Positions 47,101 through 59,800 are shown, counted from the stretch's first letter. The stretch is DNA of 64,000 bases from Rhyzopertha dominica (GCA_025024175.1 QCXZ01000003.1:22898392-22962391), one strand, 5' to 3'. Numbers and translations are program-made. The notes: generated by a model not told the origin, from the sequence alone.

Positions 47101-47179
47101 GTGTTTTTAGATAATCATCATCTGTTGTCTTTTTTAAAACAGCTTCAGTGAATACCTGCTGTAGATCGTTCGATTCCAT
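38165..47179 (-). CDS. DHPS: Deoxyhypusine synthase
   Basis: Makes the deoxyhypusine residue on eIF5A from spermidine and lysine, with NAD as cofactor; a cytosolic homotetramer in characterised species. Four exons on the minus strand: 46820-47179, 46351-46762, 38462-38565, 38165-38377, giving 1089 nt (362 aa, human 369). All borders are GT-AG and in phase. The first exon opens [10 protein letters not shown] and contains the NAD-pocket motif [19 protein letters not shown]. The second has [20 protein letters not shown] and [13 protein letters not shown]. The third has [17 protein letters not shown], which carries the conserved active-site histidine. The fourth has [19 protein letters not shown] and SWGK, whose lysine (residue 325) is the enzyme-intermediate lysine. 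The second intron is 7785 nt and transposon-filled. The third-exon acceptor sits next to a LINE tail. The stop is 143 bp from the TBC1D13 stop. Confidence 0.95.
38571..39260 (-). pseudogene. 5'-truncated LINE (non-LTR) 3' end in DHPS intron 2
   Basis: Minus-strand frames at 38797-39211 encode [20 protein letters not shown] (the C-terminal region after the RT, where insect LINEs have fYAl..s...Y.i..WG..Y) followed by a LINE-like tail. The element ends at a short ATT/TAA microsatellite, 38571-38595 (AATAATAATAATAATAATAAT), as in LINEs that terminate in simple repeats. It is in the same orientation as DHPS, and its tail stops a few bases before the exon-3 splice acceptor (38566-38567). Confidence 0.65.
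40770..41300 (+). pseudogene. Mariner/Tc-like transposase remnant in DHPS intron 2
   Basis: Broken plus-strand frames include GEFHLNGV near 40810 (after the first catalytic aspartate) and [20 protein letters not shown] near 41133-41190, the counterpart of the RSPDLtPLDFFLWGYLK motif with the last catalytic aspartate. [18 protein letters not shown] follows. No intact frame or ends are visible; it is old. Confidence 0.6.
41463..42387 (-). mobile_element. GAGGGGC-terminated MITE, copy 2 (TTAA duplication)
   Basis: An inverted relative of 4804-5710, 925 bp, starting GAGGGGCGTTTACCTAGAGCG and ending GCCCCTC, with TTAA at 41459-41462 and 42388-42391. The perfect TTAA duplication is the hallmark of piggyBac-like insertion but also fits Sola3 or other 4-bp A/T-target families. 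Similarity to copy 1 runs the whole length. It lies in DHPS intron 2. Confidence 0.82.
42868..43710. repeat. Nested inverted repeats built on a GCATGCAGTCCTCGATATC unit
   Basis: The block 'gatatcattataattgaacactctgtag' occurs at 42927 and 43199 in one direction and near 43660 in the other. The first copy continues with ~150 bp that is mirrored at 43540-43700 (including 'cttcccgcgcacaaagttg' at 42967). The segment 'gatcaaaagaacttacctcaa' at 42870 is also mirrored at 43140-43165. The pattern is one MITE with ~155-bp inverted ends (about 42905-43705) that contains, or has been rearranged with, a second partial copy. It lies in DHPS intron 2. One N occurs at 43239. Confidence 0.55.
44690..45300 (+). 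pseudogene. Degenerate repeat-borne gene with cysteine-rich domain in DHPS intron 2
   Basis: Plus-strand frames read [24 protein letters not shown] and [20 protein letters not shown], then [58 protein letters not shown] and RKAGL, followed by more cysteines ([14 protein letters not shown]). The succession 'ALYGG... / HQvQ.WLG..L.PeeWGW / PAAP..LL.lI.C.Ck..C....CgCrkaGl.C' is a repeated coding module in many arthropod genomes. I do not know its accepted name. A TGA is present and the frame changes, so it is dead here. Confidence 0.55.
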
Positions 47180-49070
47180 TTTTAGTCCTATAAAATATGC
47201 TGTTTTGCTTTGCTTCTGATAAGTTCACATAATGCAACAAACATACTTACTGCTTTAAAACAATACTCTTGAGACTTAAACTGTTATTCTGCAATTCTAT
47301 TCTCAAAATTTTTCTTCAGATGAACTTCTGTTTTGTTTCTTTATCACTAAGAACAATACTCATAACTCGCAAAACTGTAACTTCGATTATTTGTAACATA
47401 CATATAAGTAAACGTGCAGTTTCAGTAATCGGTAGTTTGAAGACTGTAAAAAAGGTTATGTTTAGGTGTCAGTGTCAATGTCACGTCACTCATTAATGTC
47501 AGCGTATCTAGGGCTAGATTATTGTTGCCCAGAGAAATAGAGTGGGGAAAACGCTCATGGATCTGCGCGAATGCTAGTCACATCTAATCTAGAGATCAGT
47601 GATGCTAGTGAACAAGGGGGGTCCACGAGAACGTCAAAATTTTTGGCGCTTACTTTAAATAATGACATCTTGTACAACAATTCCACTTAAAAATAAGGTA
47701 AACTTAAAACCAATTTGATGTAGCAGTGTTGAAATACTAAATTCAGTTTGAGTTCTTCTTAGAATGTTCCATAAACATCAACTAAAACGAAGAATGTCTA
47801 AAAATTTAAAATGGTGGCTGGATGACAAACACGTGTTCTGGACAACCTAATTTAGCCAATTCAGAATGCTGTCAAGGGCATTAGGCTTTTTAAGATTACG
47901 TCATCCAATATGGCGTCCAGGGGGCAAAAAGCGCACGCATGGGACGCGCCTGCGAAACCCTGGAAACGGACGCGTGGCTGATAAAGTTGGATCCTTCATG
48001 ACCAAGTCGTTCAAATTGAATGACTCGTGCCTTGATTTGGCTCACAGCTAATGAATCCGCGTCGTTCGTGCGTCGTACATGGTTAACGGCTGACGACAGC
48101 ACACGACGAGAACGCAGCATGAGAGCATATTTATATGCTGTGGCAAGACAGGAGACACCGCTGTCACTTTCAATTCACGATCCATATGTCTTTAAGGTTG
48201 GGGTATCGCCGTAAGCTAATACATGGGCGACATACACCGCTACAAAACGGGAAATGTAAAAAATTACTCACTCTATTAGAAATACGAAGTGATCCTTAAC
48301 AATAAGAAGAATTGATGCTTCGCGTGTGCTATTTGTTAAGTTCATAATTGCTATATATTTAATATAGTAACAGCGTAAATATTGCGTAAAATTTTACCTA
48401 TGGCGGGAACACTTGCTTGTCGATTACTTTGAATTCTGATGTACTATTCAAAAGAAGTTTTAGCATATGAAAATGCCCCAATTCCTTACCTTTATATTGG
48501 TTCCTATTTCGTTACAGACTATACGGTATTTTTTTAGATTTCCCGTTTTGAAGGAAGTCATTTATCACCAAATCGGCAACGTCAATAAGGTCGATATTCC
48601 CTACGAATTTAAGATGGAAATTGGCAGATCACAATAAAATCGCGTCTTCGCTAAAGCGGTATAGTTCAGACGTAGTCCAGTAAAACATTGATAGATGGTG
48701 GTGTAAGAGATTAGGTTGTTGCATGTGCTAAGGAGGGAAGAGTGCCGTACGACCTTTGACCTTTGACTATTAAATATAAATTCAGGTTCAGGTGAACAGT
48801 AACAGTAATCGTTTATGTATTATGTATGTACTATTTTAATCTGTTAGGCCCTATAGGTACTTTAAACATGTAATTAAAAATGGTAAAGTTAAAGGCAGGA
48901 ATGTATTTGTTTTCATATTTTTAATTTCTGCAAATTGTTACCCCCGCTTTTGGCGTGTGAGAAGATTCTGTACATCTGTAGCATCGAATTTGCGTTCCAA
49001 AATGCACATTAACCAAGGTCAAGACGCTGAGCGTCTGCATGCCACTAATAACTTAGTTAGGTACAACAGG
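47180..49070. other. Intergenic stretch upstream of DHPS with dispersed repeats
   Basis: Just upstream of the DHPS ATG there is presumably its promoter, but no element could be defined. At 47805-47900 a dispersed repeat with 'ggctggatgacaaacacgtg ttctggacaacctaat' also occurs near 52905-52950 and, inverted, near 36300-36340 and 36565-36620. The 60-74 codon frames at 47866-48214 overlap on both strands and have no recognisable motifs. Confidence 0.4.
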
Positions 49071-49074
49071 GGTG

Positions 49075-51115
49075 TAGTGTTGCAGTAAAATCAACTTGAA
49101 ATTTGGCATAGGTACATATAAATCTCAACTAGGTTCCCAAAGCGACCTATTGTTTTTGGGATAAGTAGTAATAGTAGTAATAACTACCCTTTTTGCAAAT
49201 TTTTCTCTTTTTTAGTATCAATGTAATTAGTAGTATTATTGCGAGTATTATGCGTCCCTATAAATTTTCGGTGCAGCAAACGGTTTAGAAGATATTAGCA
49301 AGAAACCGTCACTGAAAAAAAAACCGGTTTTTCCTAAATATCTCCGAAAATACTTAATATATTCAAAAAGTGTAAATACCAACAGATAGGAAATAGATTT
49401 CTCACAAAAAGTGTTTTAAAAATATTTTCCAAATATTGATATTTACGAAATATTTCCAAAAAACTGGATTTTGGATCCTGTCTACAAAATTTTAATCTAT
49501 TTAAATATAAATAACATAAATATATTGTAAATAAAATAAAATGGCAATTATTTACTATAGCGTTCCATGACATATCGAGCTCAAATTGTGCATACCGCTA
49601 GAAAATGGCCTCCTGAACACGAATGTAAAATCCGTTTCTTGCGGTCGCGCCTAGTTTAAAAAAAAATAATGTTTCAGTTTGGAATTACTTTACGACGCGG
49701 AGTGTTCTCTCTTTATGTCGCGCGGTGTCGCATGCTCCTTAACGTCCGGTAGTCATACGCGAGGGGTTTCCAAACAGATTTGGGAGTTGCTTTTTTGCCA
49801 CGCGATTTTTGAGGCGTTTAGGCCCTCTTTTTTTTGTAAAGTCACTAGATAGATTAAGGGCCCGTTGCCCAAAGCGTGGTTAACCAGACCTCCTGGTTAA
49901 CACGCGGTTAACCAGCCGTTGCCAATAGGCAGCACCAATGAAGAACGCTTAAAAAGAACCGTTTCCATGACAATTGCCCGTTGACCGCGTGTTAACCGGG
50001 GGGTCTGGTTAACCACTCTTTGTGCAACGGAGCCTAAGTACCGCAATTCATTGTCCATATTTTTGCATTAAAATGGCGGATGGAACCAAAACCATAGAAA
50101 CCAAATAGGTTTGATCCCGTCTTCTACATAAATATTTAAATTTACCGCTGCTATTTTGCACTAAAATGGCGGATAACTACGGTACTTTATACGTATTCCT
50201 CAACGTCCGTTCGTCCTACGCGAGTACGTTTTCAAGCAGATTTGGGGGTTGTTTTTTTACCGCGCTATTTATGAGAAAAATCGCGCGGTAAAAAAGAACC
50301 CCCAAATCTGCTTGAAACGCGCTCGCGTAGGACAAACGGACCTTCAGGAGCATGTGACACTGCGTGGCATAAGGAAGAACACTCCGCGTCGTAAAGTCCA
50401 AATTGTAACTTTAATTTTTCGAAAACTAGGAGCGACCGCAAGAAACTGATTTCATATTCGTGTTCAGGAGGACGCTTTCTAGGGGTATTATACGATTAAT
50501 AATGAGGTTTTGAACATTTTTTGTCTCCACACATTTTTTTAAGCAACAAACGGTTCCCGTATTATTAGCAATAATCCGTAAAATTTTAATTTTTTTTTTG
50601 TAAATGACTCGAAAATTATTAAATTAACAAAAAAAATTGCAAGAGTGCTTTTCGATCTGAAATTTGATTTTCTATAATTATGAAATAGCAAAATTTTTTC
50701 GTATGAACAGGGTCCAAAATCCAGTTTCTTGGAAATATTTCGAAAAACGTCAATCTTTTGGAAACAGTTTTTAAAACACTTTTTGTACGAAATGTTTTTT
50801 CCTATCTGTGGTGGCATTTTCACTTTTTGAATATATTGAGTATTTTCGTAGATATTTAGGAAAAACCGATTTCTTTGTGACGGTTTTTTGCTAATATCTT
50901 CTAAACCGTTTGCTGCACAGAAAATTTATAGGGACGAATAATACTCGCAATTGTACTACTAATTACATACTAGAAGAACAAAAATTAAAATTTGCAAGAA
51001 AGATAGTTACCCCCCCCCAATTTCACCCCCTTCCCTATACGCTTACTTATCCCAAAAACAATAGGTCGCTTTGAGTAGTTGAGATTTATATGTATGCCAA
51101 ATTTCAAATTCATAT
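49075..51115. mobile_element. Large foldback/inverted-repeat element
   Basis: A left arm (49075-49815) and right arm (50265-51115) are inverted relatives. Matching landmarks are 'cgacctattgtttttgggataa' (49142 and 51047), 'ctaaaccgtttgctgca' (49273 and 50901), 'aaaatccagtttcttggaaatat' (49455 and 50709), 'cgaatgtaaaatc' (49610 and 50450) and 'acgcggagtgttctt' (49694 and 50377). A second, tighter palindrome is centred near 50272 (ccgttcgtcctacgcgag and mirror, 50208-50341). A MITE (49858-50034) sits between the arms. No transposase is seen; frames here are arm sequence. Confidence 0.7.
49855..50037. mobile_element. PIF/Harbinger-type MITE with TAA duplication
   Basis: A 177-bp element (49858-50034) has ends GGGCCCGTTGCCCAAAGCG and the complement of GGCTCCGTTGCACAAAGAG, arms of about 58 bp with repeated GGTTAAC motifs, and TAA on both sides (49855-49857 and 50035-50037). 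GGGCC..GTTGCACAAAG ends and a TAA duplication are typical of PIF/Harbinger MITEs. It lies in the middle of the larger foldback. Confidence 0.78.
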
Positions 51116-53859
51116 GTTAAGTCTTTATCGCGTCCACGCACAGACCGCCAGATCCACAGACAATAAATTTTTTGCTCAAATTTTGGTTTTGGGCGTTTTT
51201 TAAAGCGATTGAGCAAATAAAATTTTTTTGAATATTGTTTTTTGTTTCTTCTCCGAAGCGATTCATCGCGATTTTAATTGACTTTCATTTACAAATACAA
51301 CACATCGTTGTTCTGACTGTTATTAAATCATGGCTGTAGATTTTTCATTATTTTGCTGTTGATCCCAGTCGAAACATCGAAGCCTGTTCAGTAAAATTCA
51401 TTTTTATCAAAAACTGTACATTTTTCAGTAGTACTTAGGGCACTGATAACCCTCCAGCAAATAGATTTTTAACTGCACTTATAATTTTCAAAATATCGCC
51501 ATCTGAACTTTTGCCGCGCATTAGCATCCAAAAAACGACACCTTTGTATGGAGGCTAGCGTATACGTCACTTGCGCAGCGGGCCACAGAATTCCTGTACT
51601 TTGAGCACCTTATATAAGGTAATTTATTATTACAGTAACTGCGCGACATACCGATCAGGTAAATTAAGCTCAAATATTCTACTGAGCGACTGATCGACAG
51701 ATATTTGATAACAATTACGTGTATTTTAAATAAATCACATTCAATTGAAATCTGCTTGCAGGTGTTGATGAGATGTTGAGCTACACAGGTATTACCAAGT
51801 TCTTGATAAATTGAAAATTTGTGAACAGGCCTATTATATCACGTCGTCAAGGGGTATATTCACAGGTAATATATCCCCTAGTGCATCAATTTTTTTTGGA
51901 AAAATTCGAATAAGCCAGTTTCAGTGGTATTTGTTTAACAATTAAATAGAATGAGCTCTAGTTGTTTTATAAATCTAAGTCGAAGACAAGGATTTTGCAA
52001 CTAGCGGAATGCTATTGTTAAACAAATGGTTTAGAAACGAGTTTCTTTTCGATTTTTTTCATAGATATGTAGTAAGATTATTTCCTAAGTTAGTATACAT
52101 AGAAACCATAGAACGAATTTTTATCACTGATTGGGAAAATTGACAGGAAGGAAATAATCGAAATTATACGAGGTACCTCTACTAAATTGAAAGTTCTGAT
52201 TGGTAGAAAATAACACGAAAAATATAATTCGTATTAAAAGTCCTAAAACGCATCCATTTTAGATTAAAAATGCCTATTAAAGATTTAAAGTTCATATAGG
52301 TGTACGTACTCCTGATAATACTGATGCACTTCCTAGACTTCCTACGTATATTACGCAGTATCCGGACGCGCGCTGAGGCCGCTCAGGTACGAGCCACACG
52401 CAAGCAATTTTGGCTAACCCTATTATCGTTGTCGCGGTTAGTTTTTTATATGTATGTGAATAATATTCAGACGTGATTCAGACCACGCTATTATTATGCA
52501 TCCATGGTTACAGGAATCTGTAATCCGGACTATTCGATTTTAACATAGACATTTTACTACGCTTGTATATGCATCTATAATCCGCTAGGTACCGCCATCG
52601 TACAGCTCGCATGAGTGAAATGGGAGATGTCGTGAAACTTCTTTCTCTAGGATCCCAGCCTTAAGCAGGTCTAAACAACTCGGTAACTCGTTCTCAGTAA
52701 TGNTTTTTGAACGACTTGAGTGATCCGAATCTACGCGATTGATTGAACGATTTGAATTGAATCGAATGTCCCAGCTCTAGTGACTGACGTTGGCATTAAG
52801 TAATGGGGTTTCTATGACAGCGCGCTAGAAGCTGCATCGTTTTGAAATTTGCCCCCTGGCAGTCGCTCAAAAGTCACGTGTTCTAAAAAGCCTAATTTAA
52901 AAATGGCGACTGGATGACAAACATGTGTTCTGGACAACCTAATAAACTGTTATCTGTTACACAACACATAAACAAAGCTTGCAGACCGGTGTTGCCAAAT
53001 GTCACATTACACACTAACTCTTGACGCAAGAGTGTCGTGTCCTCGTGTCGTTTGTTGTGATTTAGCGTTAAGCATAGTTTTGGTTGGTGTTTGTAGTTTT
53101 ACAACTTGAAATGAAAATAAAACTTATTGTTTAACCAGTAAAAAGGAAATCGTGTCACATTGTGCTTAACTTAGTCAAAAATTAAACACTTAGGATGGGG
53201 CGCTACCAAAGATCTCTAGAGATCAATGGACGCTACATATCGACAATCCGAAAAGCTTAAATTCGCCGACAAAACCAGGAAAGCTTCCGAATCGTTTGTT
53301 CGGCTTCATGAGTGGAGATATTCCTAGCATTCATGAGTAGGTTTTATAGGTGGTACTGTTTTGTAAAAATAGGTTGTTCTCTTTCTATCGTTATTTGAAA
53401 TATATCTTTCTCTCTCTCCAGGATTCCAGCCTTAAATTGGTTGTGTCAGTACATCTTTCTCTAATTTTAAGCTTCCTTTATTGAGTGTCGCCTCTTGTTA
53501 AGCTAAATATCCTTTGGTGTAAACGAGTAGCTGTCAAAGACGATCTCTAGCAGTTGATAATTTATAATGTTGGTATACATACATATATATTTAACTTGTT
53601 TTGTTACCGCCAACCGTCAACTCATGGTCATCTTCAAAAATTGTAAATACTTGGCTTCCACTTGGCTTCTTGCTACTTGTGTTTTGTAGTTGTGATGTTT
53701 TAACGAGAATACTTAATGGTATTAAAGTGGAAGCTGATGGGAGTGAATTGTGTGATACATATTTGTACTGCGTACAACCATATTTTATGAAATCTTTTAT
53801 ATATAAGTTTTATATACCATTCATTGAGCTTATAAAAAAACGTGAGAGTCCATTTGAAA
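51116..53859. other. Intergenic stretch upstream of MCPH1
   Basis: AT-rich with no supported gene. It contains dispersed repeats: a 'ggctggatgacaaaca'-type block at 52905-52950, and the paired 'ggatcccagccttaa' (52650) and 'ggattccagccttaa' (53421) blocks. It also has a segment of alternating 'acgacttgagtgatccgaatctacg'-like sequence at 52700-52780 that ends 'gtcccagctctagtg', a possible MITE end. The MCPH1 promoter and 5' UTR should lie near 53000-53859, but no site could be assigned. One N occurs at 52703. Confidence 0.35.
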
Positions 53860-56800
53860 ATGAGTGGCAGACGAAGTTCGTTGTCATTCAACAAGCATGC
53901 CTTACCAAAAGCTAGCCGTAGATCTGTTGGTTCTCAGGAATCATCGGAAAAGTTTGATGATATATGTGATGCTTTATTAAACAATCCTTGCAAACGGGCA
54001 TTGCTGCTTAAGTTGTTGTCACAAGGGAAGGATGGCATTAAAACGCACATCCAGAAATTTAAGAAAGATACTCCTGTAAAAAAGAAAAAATATCATTGTG
54101 AAAGTCCAACGGCTTTATATAGAAGAAGAGCTCTACAAGAGATGCAAAAACAGAATGATAACAGTTCCAGCGAAAGTGAAAAGTCAGTCGCTGCCTCACC
54201 TGTACCTTTTGAAAGCCTGCTGAATGGTGTTATTGCATATGTTGAAGTTAAAACAAGGGACGGTGATAAATCTTCCGCAATTAAGTCAGTTATTCGTGCT
54301 ATGGGTGCTACAGTGAAAGACCAATTCTTAAAGGATGTTACACATGTCATTTTCAAAGTAAGATTGTGTTCTTTCATGTTTGTATTTGTTCTGTTGTAAA
54401 CTGGACCCAGTAATTACTATGTTGCAAAAATTGCATTTGTAGATACATACTACCCAAATTTTCCCAAGGTATAATTATCAGTTATAATTTCACGAGACTG
54501 AGAATAAATTGAAAATAATTCGACAGAACTTCGAGAATCACAAGGCTCGAGTGGGTGTTGCTAAATGGCAACAGTTCGAGAAGAAAAGTTCTGGATAATT
54601 ATTTTCGGTTTTATTCTCACTCTCGTACGGTGTTCGATAGATTATTTTTTACCTTCTACAACCTTAATTTTACCATTGATTGATTGATGATGTGCTAAAT
54701 CTATTCTCATTCATTTGTAAATGATGGCAAATATCAGATTTGACAAAACTACTTTGTCAATCAATAAAAACAAAGTACCTATTATAGATTATTGTAGTGA
54801 TTATTTTTTGTCAATTCTAGAAACCAATAGACAGTTTTAATATTATCCCATATTTGTACCACTTAGCCAATCAACACACTATTATACTGGGTACTGGCAA
54901 TAAGTACAAGAGATTATTACTACAGAGTTTCTATAAAGGATTCATGCATCCAGGGCGCTTATGGAAATTATCGATTAAATCAATTTGCTATCGATTTTTG
55001 AATTATTTAATATATTTTAATATGAGAAAACACCTGCTGGGAGTGTGCATTTTCAACATTTTAGCACATTGTCAATTGATAAAATCATTGGTAAAATTAA
55101 GGTTACAAAAGGTCAAAAAATAATTATTGAATACCATTCAAGAGTAAGAATAAATTATAAAATAATTCTCAAGAATTTTTCTCCTCAAACTGTTGCCACC
55201 CACTTGAGCTTACGGCTCTCGTGACTATTGCCAGACAACAGTTCTCGATGTTCTGTCGAATTATTTTCAATTTATTCTCACTCTCTTTTGATATTATAAC
55301 TGATTATTTTTTGACATTTATAAAAACCAATAGAAAGTTTGAATTTCATCCCATCTGTGTACTTTTTAGCCAATCAATACACTATTATACTGGCAATAAG
55401 CACAAGAGCTTATTATCAGTTATAACATAACAAGAGGGTGAGAATAAATTAAAAATATTTTGACAGAACTGGAATTGTTGCCTGGCAATAGCCACGAGAG
55501 CCGTAGACTCTAGTGGGTATTTTCAACTAGCAACAGTTCTATAAGAAAAGTTCTGGAGAATTATTTTCCAATTTATTCTTACTCCTATGTGGTATTCAAT
55601 AGATTTTTTGACCTTTTATAACCTTAATATACTATTGATTTCAATTAAAGATGTGCTAAATAAAATTGTAGTTATACTAAGCTTNTGTGCTTATTAACAG
55701 AATAATAGTGTGTTGATTGGCTAAAAGGTACACACTTGGGATGGATTTAAAACTTTCTATTGATTTTTAGAAACATCAAAAAATAATCACTATAATAATT
55801 TGTAGTGCCTTGCTTTTATTGATTGAAAAAGCAGTTTTGTCAAATCTCACGCTTGTCATCGTTTGTGCAACTGACGAAATCAATGGTAAAACTAAGGTTG
55901 TAAAAGGTAAAAATATTAAAAATATAATAATATCTTTGAATACCATCTGAGAGTGAGGATAAATTAGAAAATAATTCTCCAGTACTTTTCTTCTCGAACT
56001 GTTGCCATTTGATAACACCCACTCGAGTCTGCGGCTCTTGTGGTTATTGCCCGGCAACAGTTCACAAACTTCTGTCGAATAATTTTCTATTATATCTCAC
56101 TCTCTTGTGATATTACAACTGATAATAAGCTCTTGTGCTTATTACCAGTATAATAGTGTGTTGATTGACTAAAAGGTGCACACACTGGATGAAATTAAAA
56201 CTTTCCATTGGTTTTTAGAAACGTCAAAAAATAATCAATGTAACTTATGATTAACAGCAAATTTACATTTAAAATGTAATAGAATGAGATTCAACATCAG
56301 AAATCATGAAAAATTAAGATTATCATTTTTTCAGTTAAAACAATTCGTATTTCTATAATTTATTGGATGTTTACAGGATGGAAGTTTTAACACTTATCGA
56401 AAGGCAAAACTGTTGAAGGTGCACCTAGTAAGTTTACTATGGGTGGAAGCAGTTAAAACAAACCATAGACGTGTACCAGAAAAAAATTATCCAGCTTTGG
56501 GGATACAGCCTTTTGATGCCAATCTTTCCTTTATATGCCAAGTGAGTATTACCATAGTACTTTATTATTAATGCTAGAGACAACCTCTCAAATAACTTAC
56601 TGTCCAGAGCCAAAGCAAAATATGGTTGGTATCTTAAATTACTATAGGTATTTCAAATTTTCACTTTTTGAAAGTTTTGAAGACATCAATTACTTAGTTG
56701 ATGCTTTATTTGTTTTTTATCATCTGCATGACATTTCTTCTTGAAAAATTATTAAGTTTCCACATTTAAACTGCTGTTATAAGAATTTAAAAAAAATTAG

Positions 56801-59800
56801 CTAACCTATTGTGTGAGTAGACTTTTTCGTGAACACTAATTATGCAACATGAACTACCTAAAAACAAATAATTATGGGGTGGTAGCACCATAGTACTTTT
56901 TGTTTAATTTGATGAAATTTATCCAATGCACTGTTGAAAAAAGGATCATTTCTTTAAAAATAACGAAGTTTAATAGTTTTTTTCTCATCACCACAAACTA
57001 ATAAACTAATTAACAAAAAAAAACAAAAATACTTTCTTACAGCAATTTTTTTACTCTTCGTATTGACGACTATGAATTTTTAACAGGACATTTCAGTTTT
57101 TAGTAATTAAACAATTATTAAATTGTTTTTGTTTTTAAACTACATACCGAAGAACAATCATTAATCGACTTTACAATTAAATATGCTACAACAAATGCTC
57201 AAACCGGAACCCATTTTGTTGAATACACAGCTCAGTTTTTTTGTTATGCTATTTGTGGGTGATTGAATTATGCAACAAGGAATGTGTTGACAGGTTGCTA
57301 TATATACTTTTCTAGTACCTCAACAGAATAGTTACTTTCACATTTAACATTAAAAAAATTAACATCCGTATATGCCATATTTTTGCATGAATCCCAACTT
57401 TGGTATACAAAAAAACTAAACAAAAAGCCCAACCAATTGCATACGGGCTTGGTCTAGTGGTAGAAAATACCGAAATCTTAATTGTAAGGAACTACTTTTA
57501 CCACATAATATTCCAGACATTCCGTTTAATAAGGTTGGGGTTGAATTATGTATTTTCAGAAAAAAACATAATTTATGAGTAGTTCTAAAAGATTATTTTT
57601 CCAAGTGGCTAGAAATTGTAGCATTTAAGTTTAAAATGGCTAATTCAGTAATAAAAGCACTTAAAAACATTTTTTTCAACACATTCATCTTCACCCCATT
57701 ACCCACGAAGAAATGGACTCGCTAAAAGAGCAGTTCAAAGAAGTAAATTGGTTCTTAAAAAGGCTGTCAAAGATAAAAAAGGTTTTTATCTTTCTTTACT
57801 TGAATATTGAAACACCCCAGTTGCATATTTACAAATTTCCCCCACACAAATTTTGTTTAGTCCTAGATGTAGAACAAAAGTTTCTATTCATGCAAACTTA
57901 CTAAAATCAGAAGTGCAAAGCAACTCAGAAGTATACCGTGTAGTTAGAATCTATTCAAAAAGTTTATAAGCATTATTATGATAGAAATACAAAATTTTCT
58001 AAACCATTAAGAGATGAATATAATGTAGTAGTGTATAAAGGATTAAATGAGGGAGCCTGCTAGAATTGTAAAAAACCATGATAGTCCAAGACCTTATATA
58101 ATAGAGAACAGTATGGGTGAAATACTTCGACGAAACTCATTGTATGTACATGGTAGTGTAGAGTTAGAGGAAGAAGGTAATGAGTCTGAAATAAATTTAG
58201 GAGAAGATAATTGTAATGATGATAGCGTTTCAGGTTGTGCTAGAACAGGAAATCAATCTAATGTTAGTAACGAAAAGGTTACTCGGAATGGCAGACTAGT
58301 TAAGCCTCCATCAAATTTTAAGATTACGTTGTATAGTTGTTTATTTCCATATATTGCTTTCCGAGGTGTGATGATATCTATGTGAGATCGAGACACCTGG
58401 CTTTTAGTTTACACAATATCAAAGGCTCTGTCATTAATTACATGTTTTCGTCAATATGTTATGCTGTAAAAATGTGTTATATTTTGATGAAAAAAAATAG
58501 AAATTAAAGCACAATTGTGCATAGTGCCATCTATATTTTTTAATTCACATACATAGTTAATTATTTATTTATATTATAACAATGCACAGGCAAACACAAC
58601 AATAACCATATTGTATCAGCATTTTCAGATAGCTACTAACAAATCCTAGGTTTTTATAGCCAAACAAATGTGAACTTTGCTATTTTGTTCCTCTCGGTTT
58701 TGTGCTTTTAAGGTGAATCTTTAGCCTTCAGTATTTTATTTCAAAAGTGGTTGTTGCCTAATGTAGAACACAACCATCACATTCGTAGAAATCATTATTA
58801 CATGAAATGTAGCAATCCTTGCATCCAACACTAAAAAAGTTCTGTCCAAAGACATCATTCTTGTGCCAAGCTACACAACCTCGGTGGCAGCACCTCCTAA
58901 TACATCATTTCTCAACCTGGTGCCATGTTTAATTTCAAGGGAAGTCACGTTCTGCCAAAATATAAGACCAGTAGACAAATAATCTGTTTAAAGTAAGAAT
59001 TTAGGATGGCAATGCCATCTGTCAGCATTACACTGACATGATGACAAAGCCACCTAGCTGCCTTAACGGGTACTACTGCACTAATGAGCTGTAATGACAG
59101 CGAAATAGTCTGCAGTTGGTTGAGGTGTAGACAGCACAGCATAGACATGCATTTTAAAATAATCTGTTTATTAAAAAAAATNTAAAGTATAAATTATTTT
59201 TAAGTTCAAGTCAAGTTTAACTAAATTAAATAAATATTNCTATACTAACCTAACCCTAACAAAATAAATTAATAGCTATAGTGAAGAAGTTGAAAGGCAT
59301 NTTTTATAATTTTTTTCATTATTTAAGGGGTTGCGACATCAATAACGTTGAGAAACGATGTCCTAATAGATTAAGAAGAATAAGTATACCTGAAATTTCT
59401 ACTAAAGGTTGAGTATATTTAGTTGATTTGAATTTTTCTGTCTGAAAAAAATTAAATGAAATTCTTCAAAAATTTGGTTTATGAAATATCTTGGGAACAG
59501 CAAATTAGGAAAAGCAAGTCTGCTTCTTAGTAGAACGCAACTGTATACCAAATTTCATTACAATTAAAACATTTAGAATTTTGAGGCAGACACTAGATGC
59601 TAAAAATTCACCTTAACCTGAAACCACTATGGAGTTGAGAATAGACCTGTGAACATTTCAAGTGTATTTGTTATTACTTATAAACCATATTTTTAATTTT
59701 CTTATTGTGGTTGTAGTACATGGTTAGGTTCATTTTCTATTCAGACATTTCTTGAGCACCTTATCTAAACTCGCCCATCCAGCTAGAATTACTTGTTACC

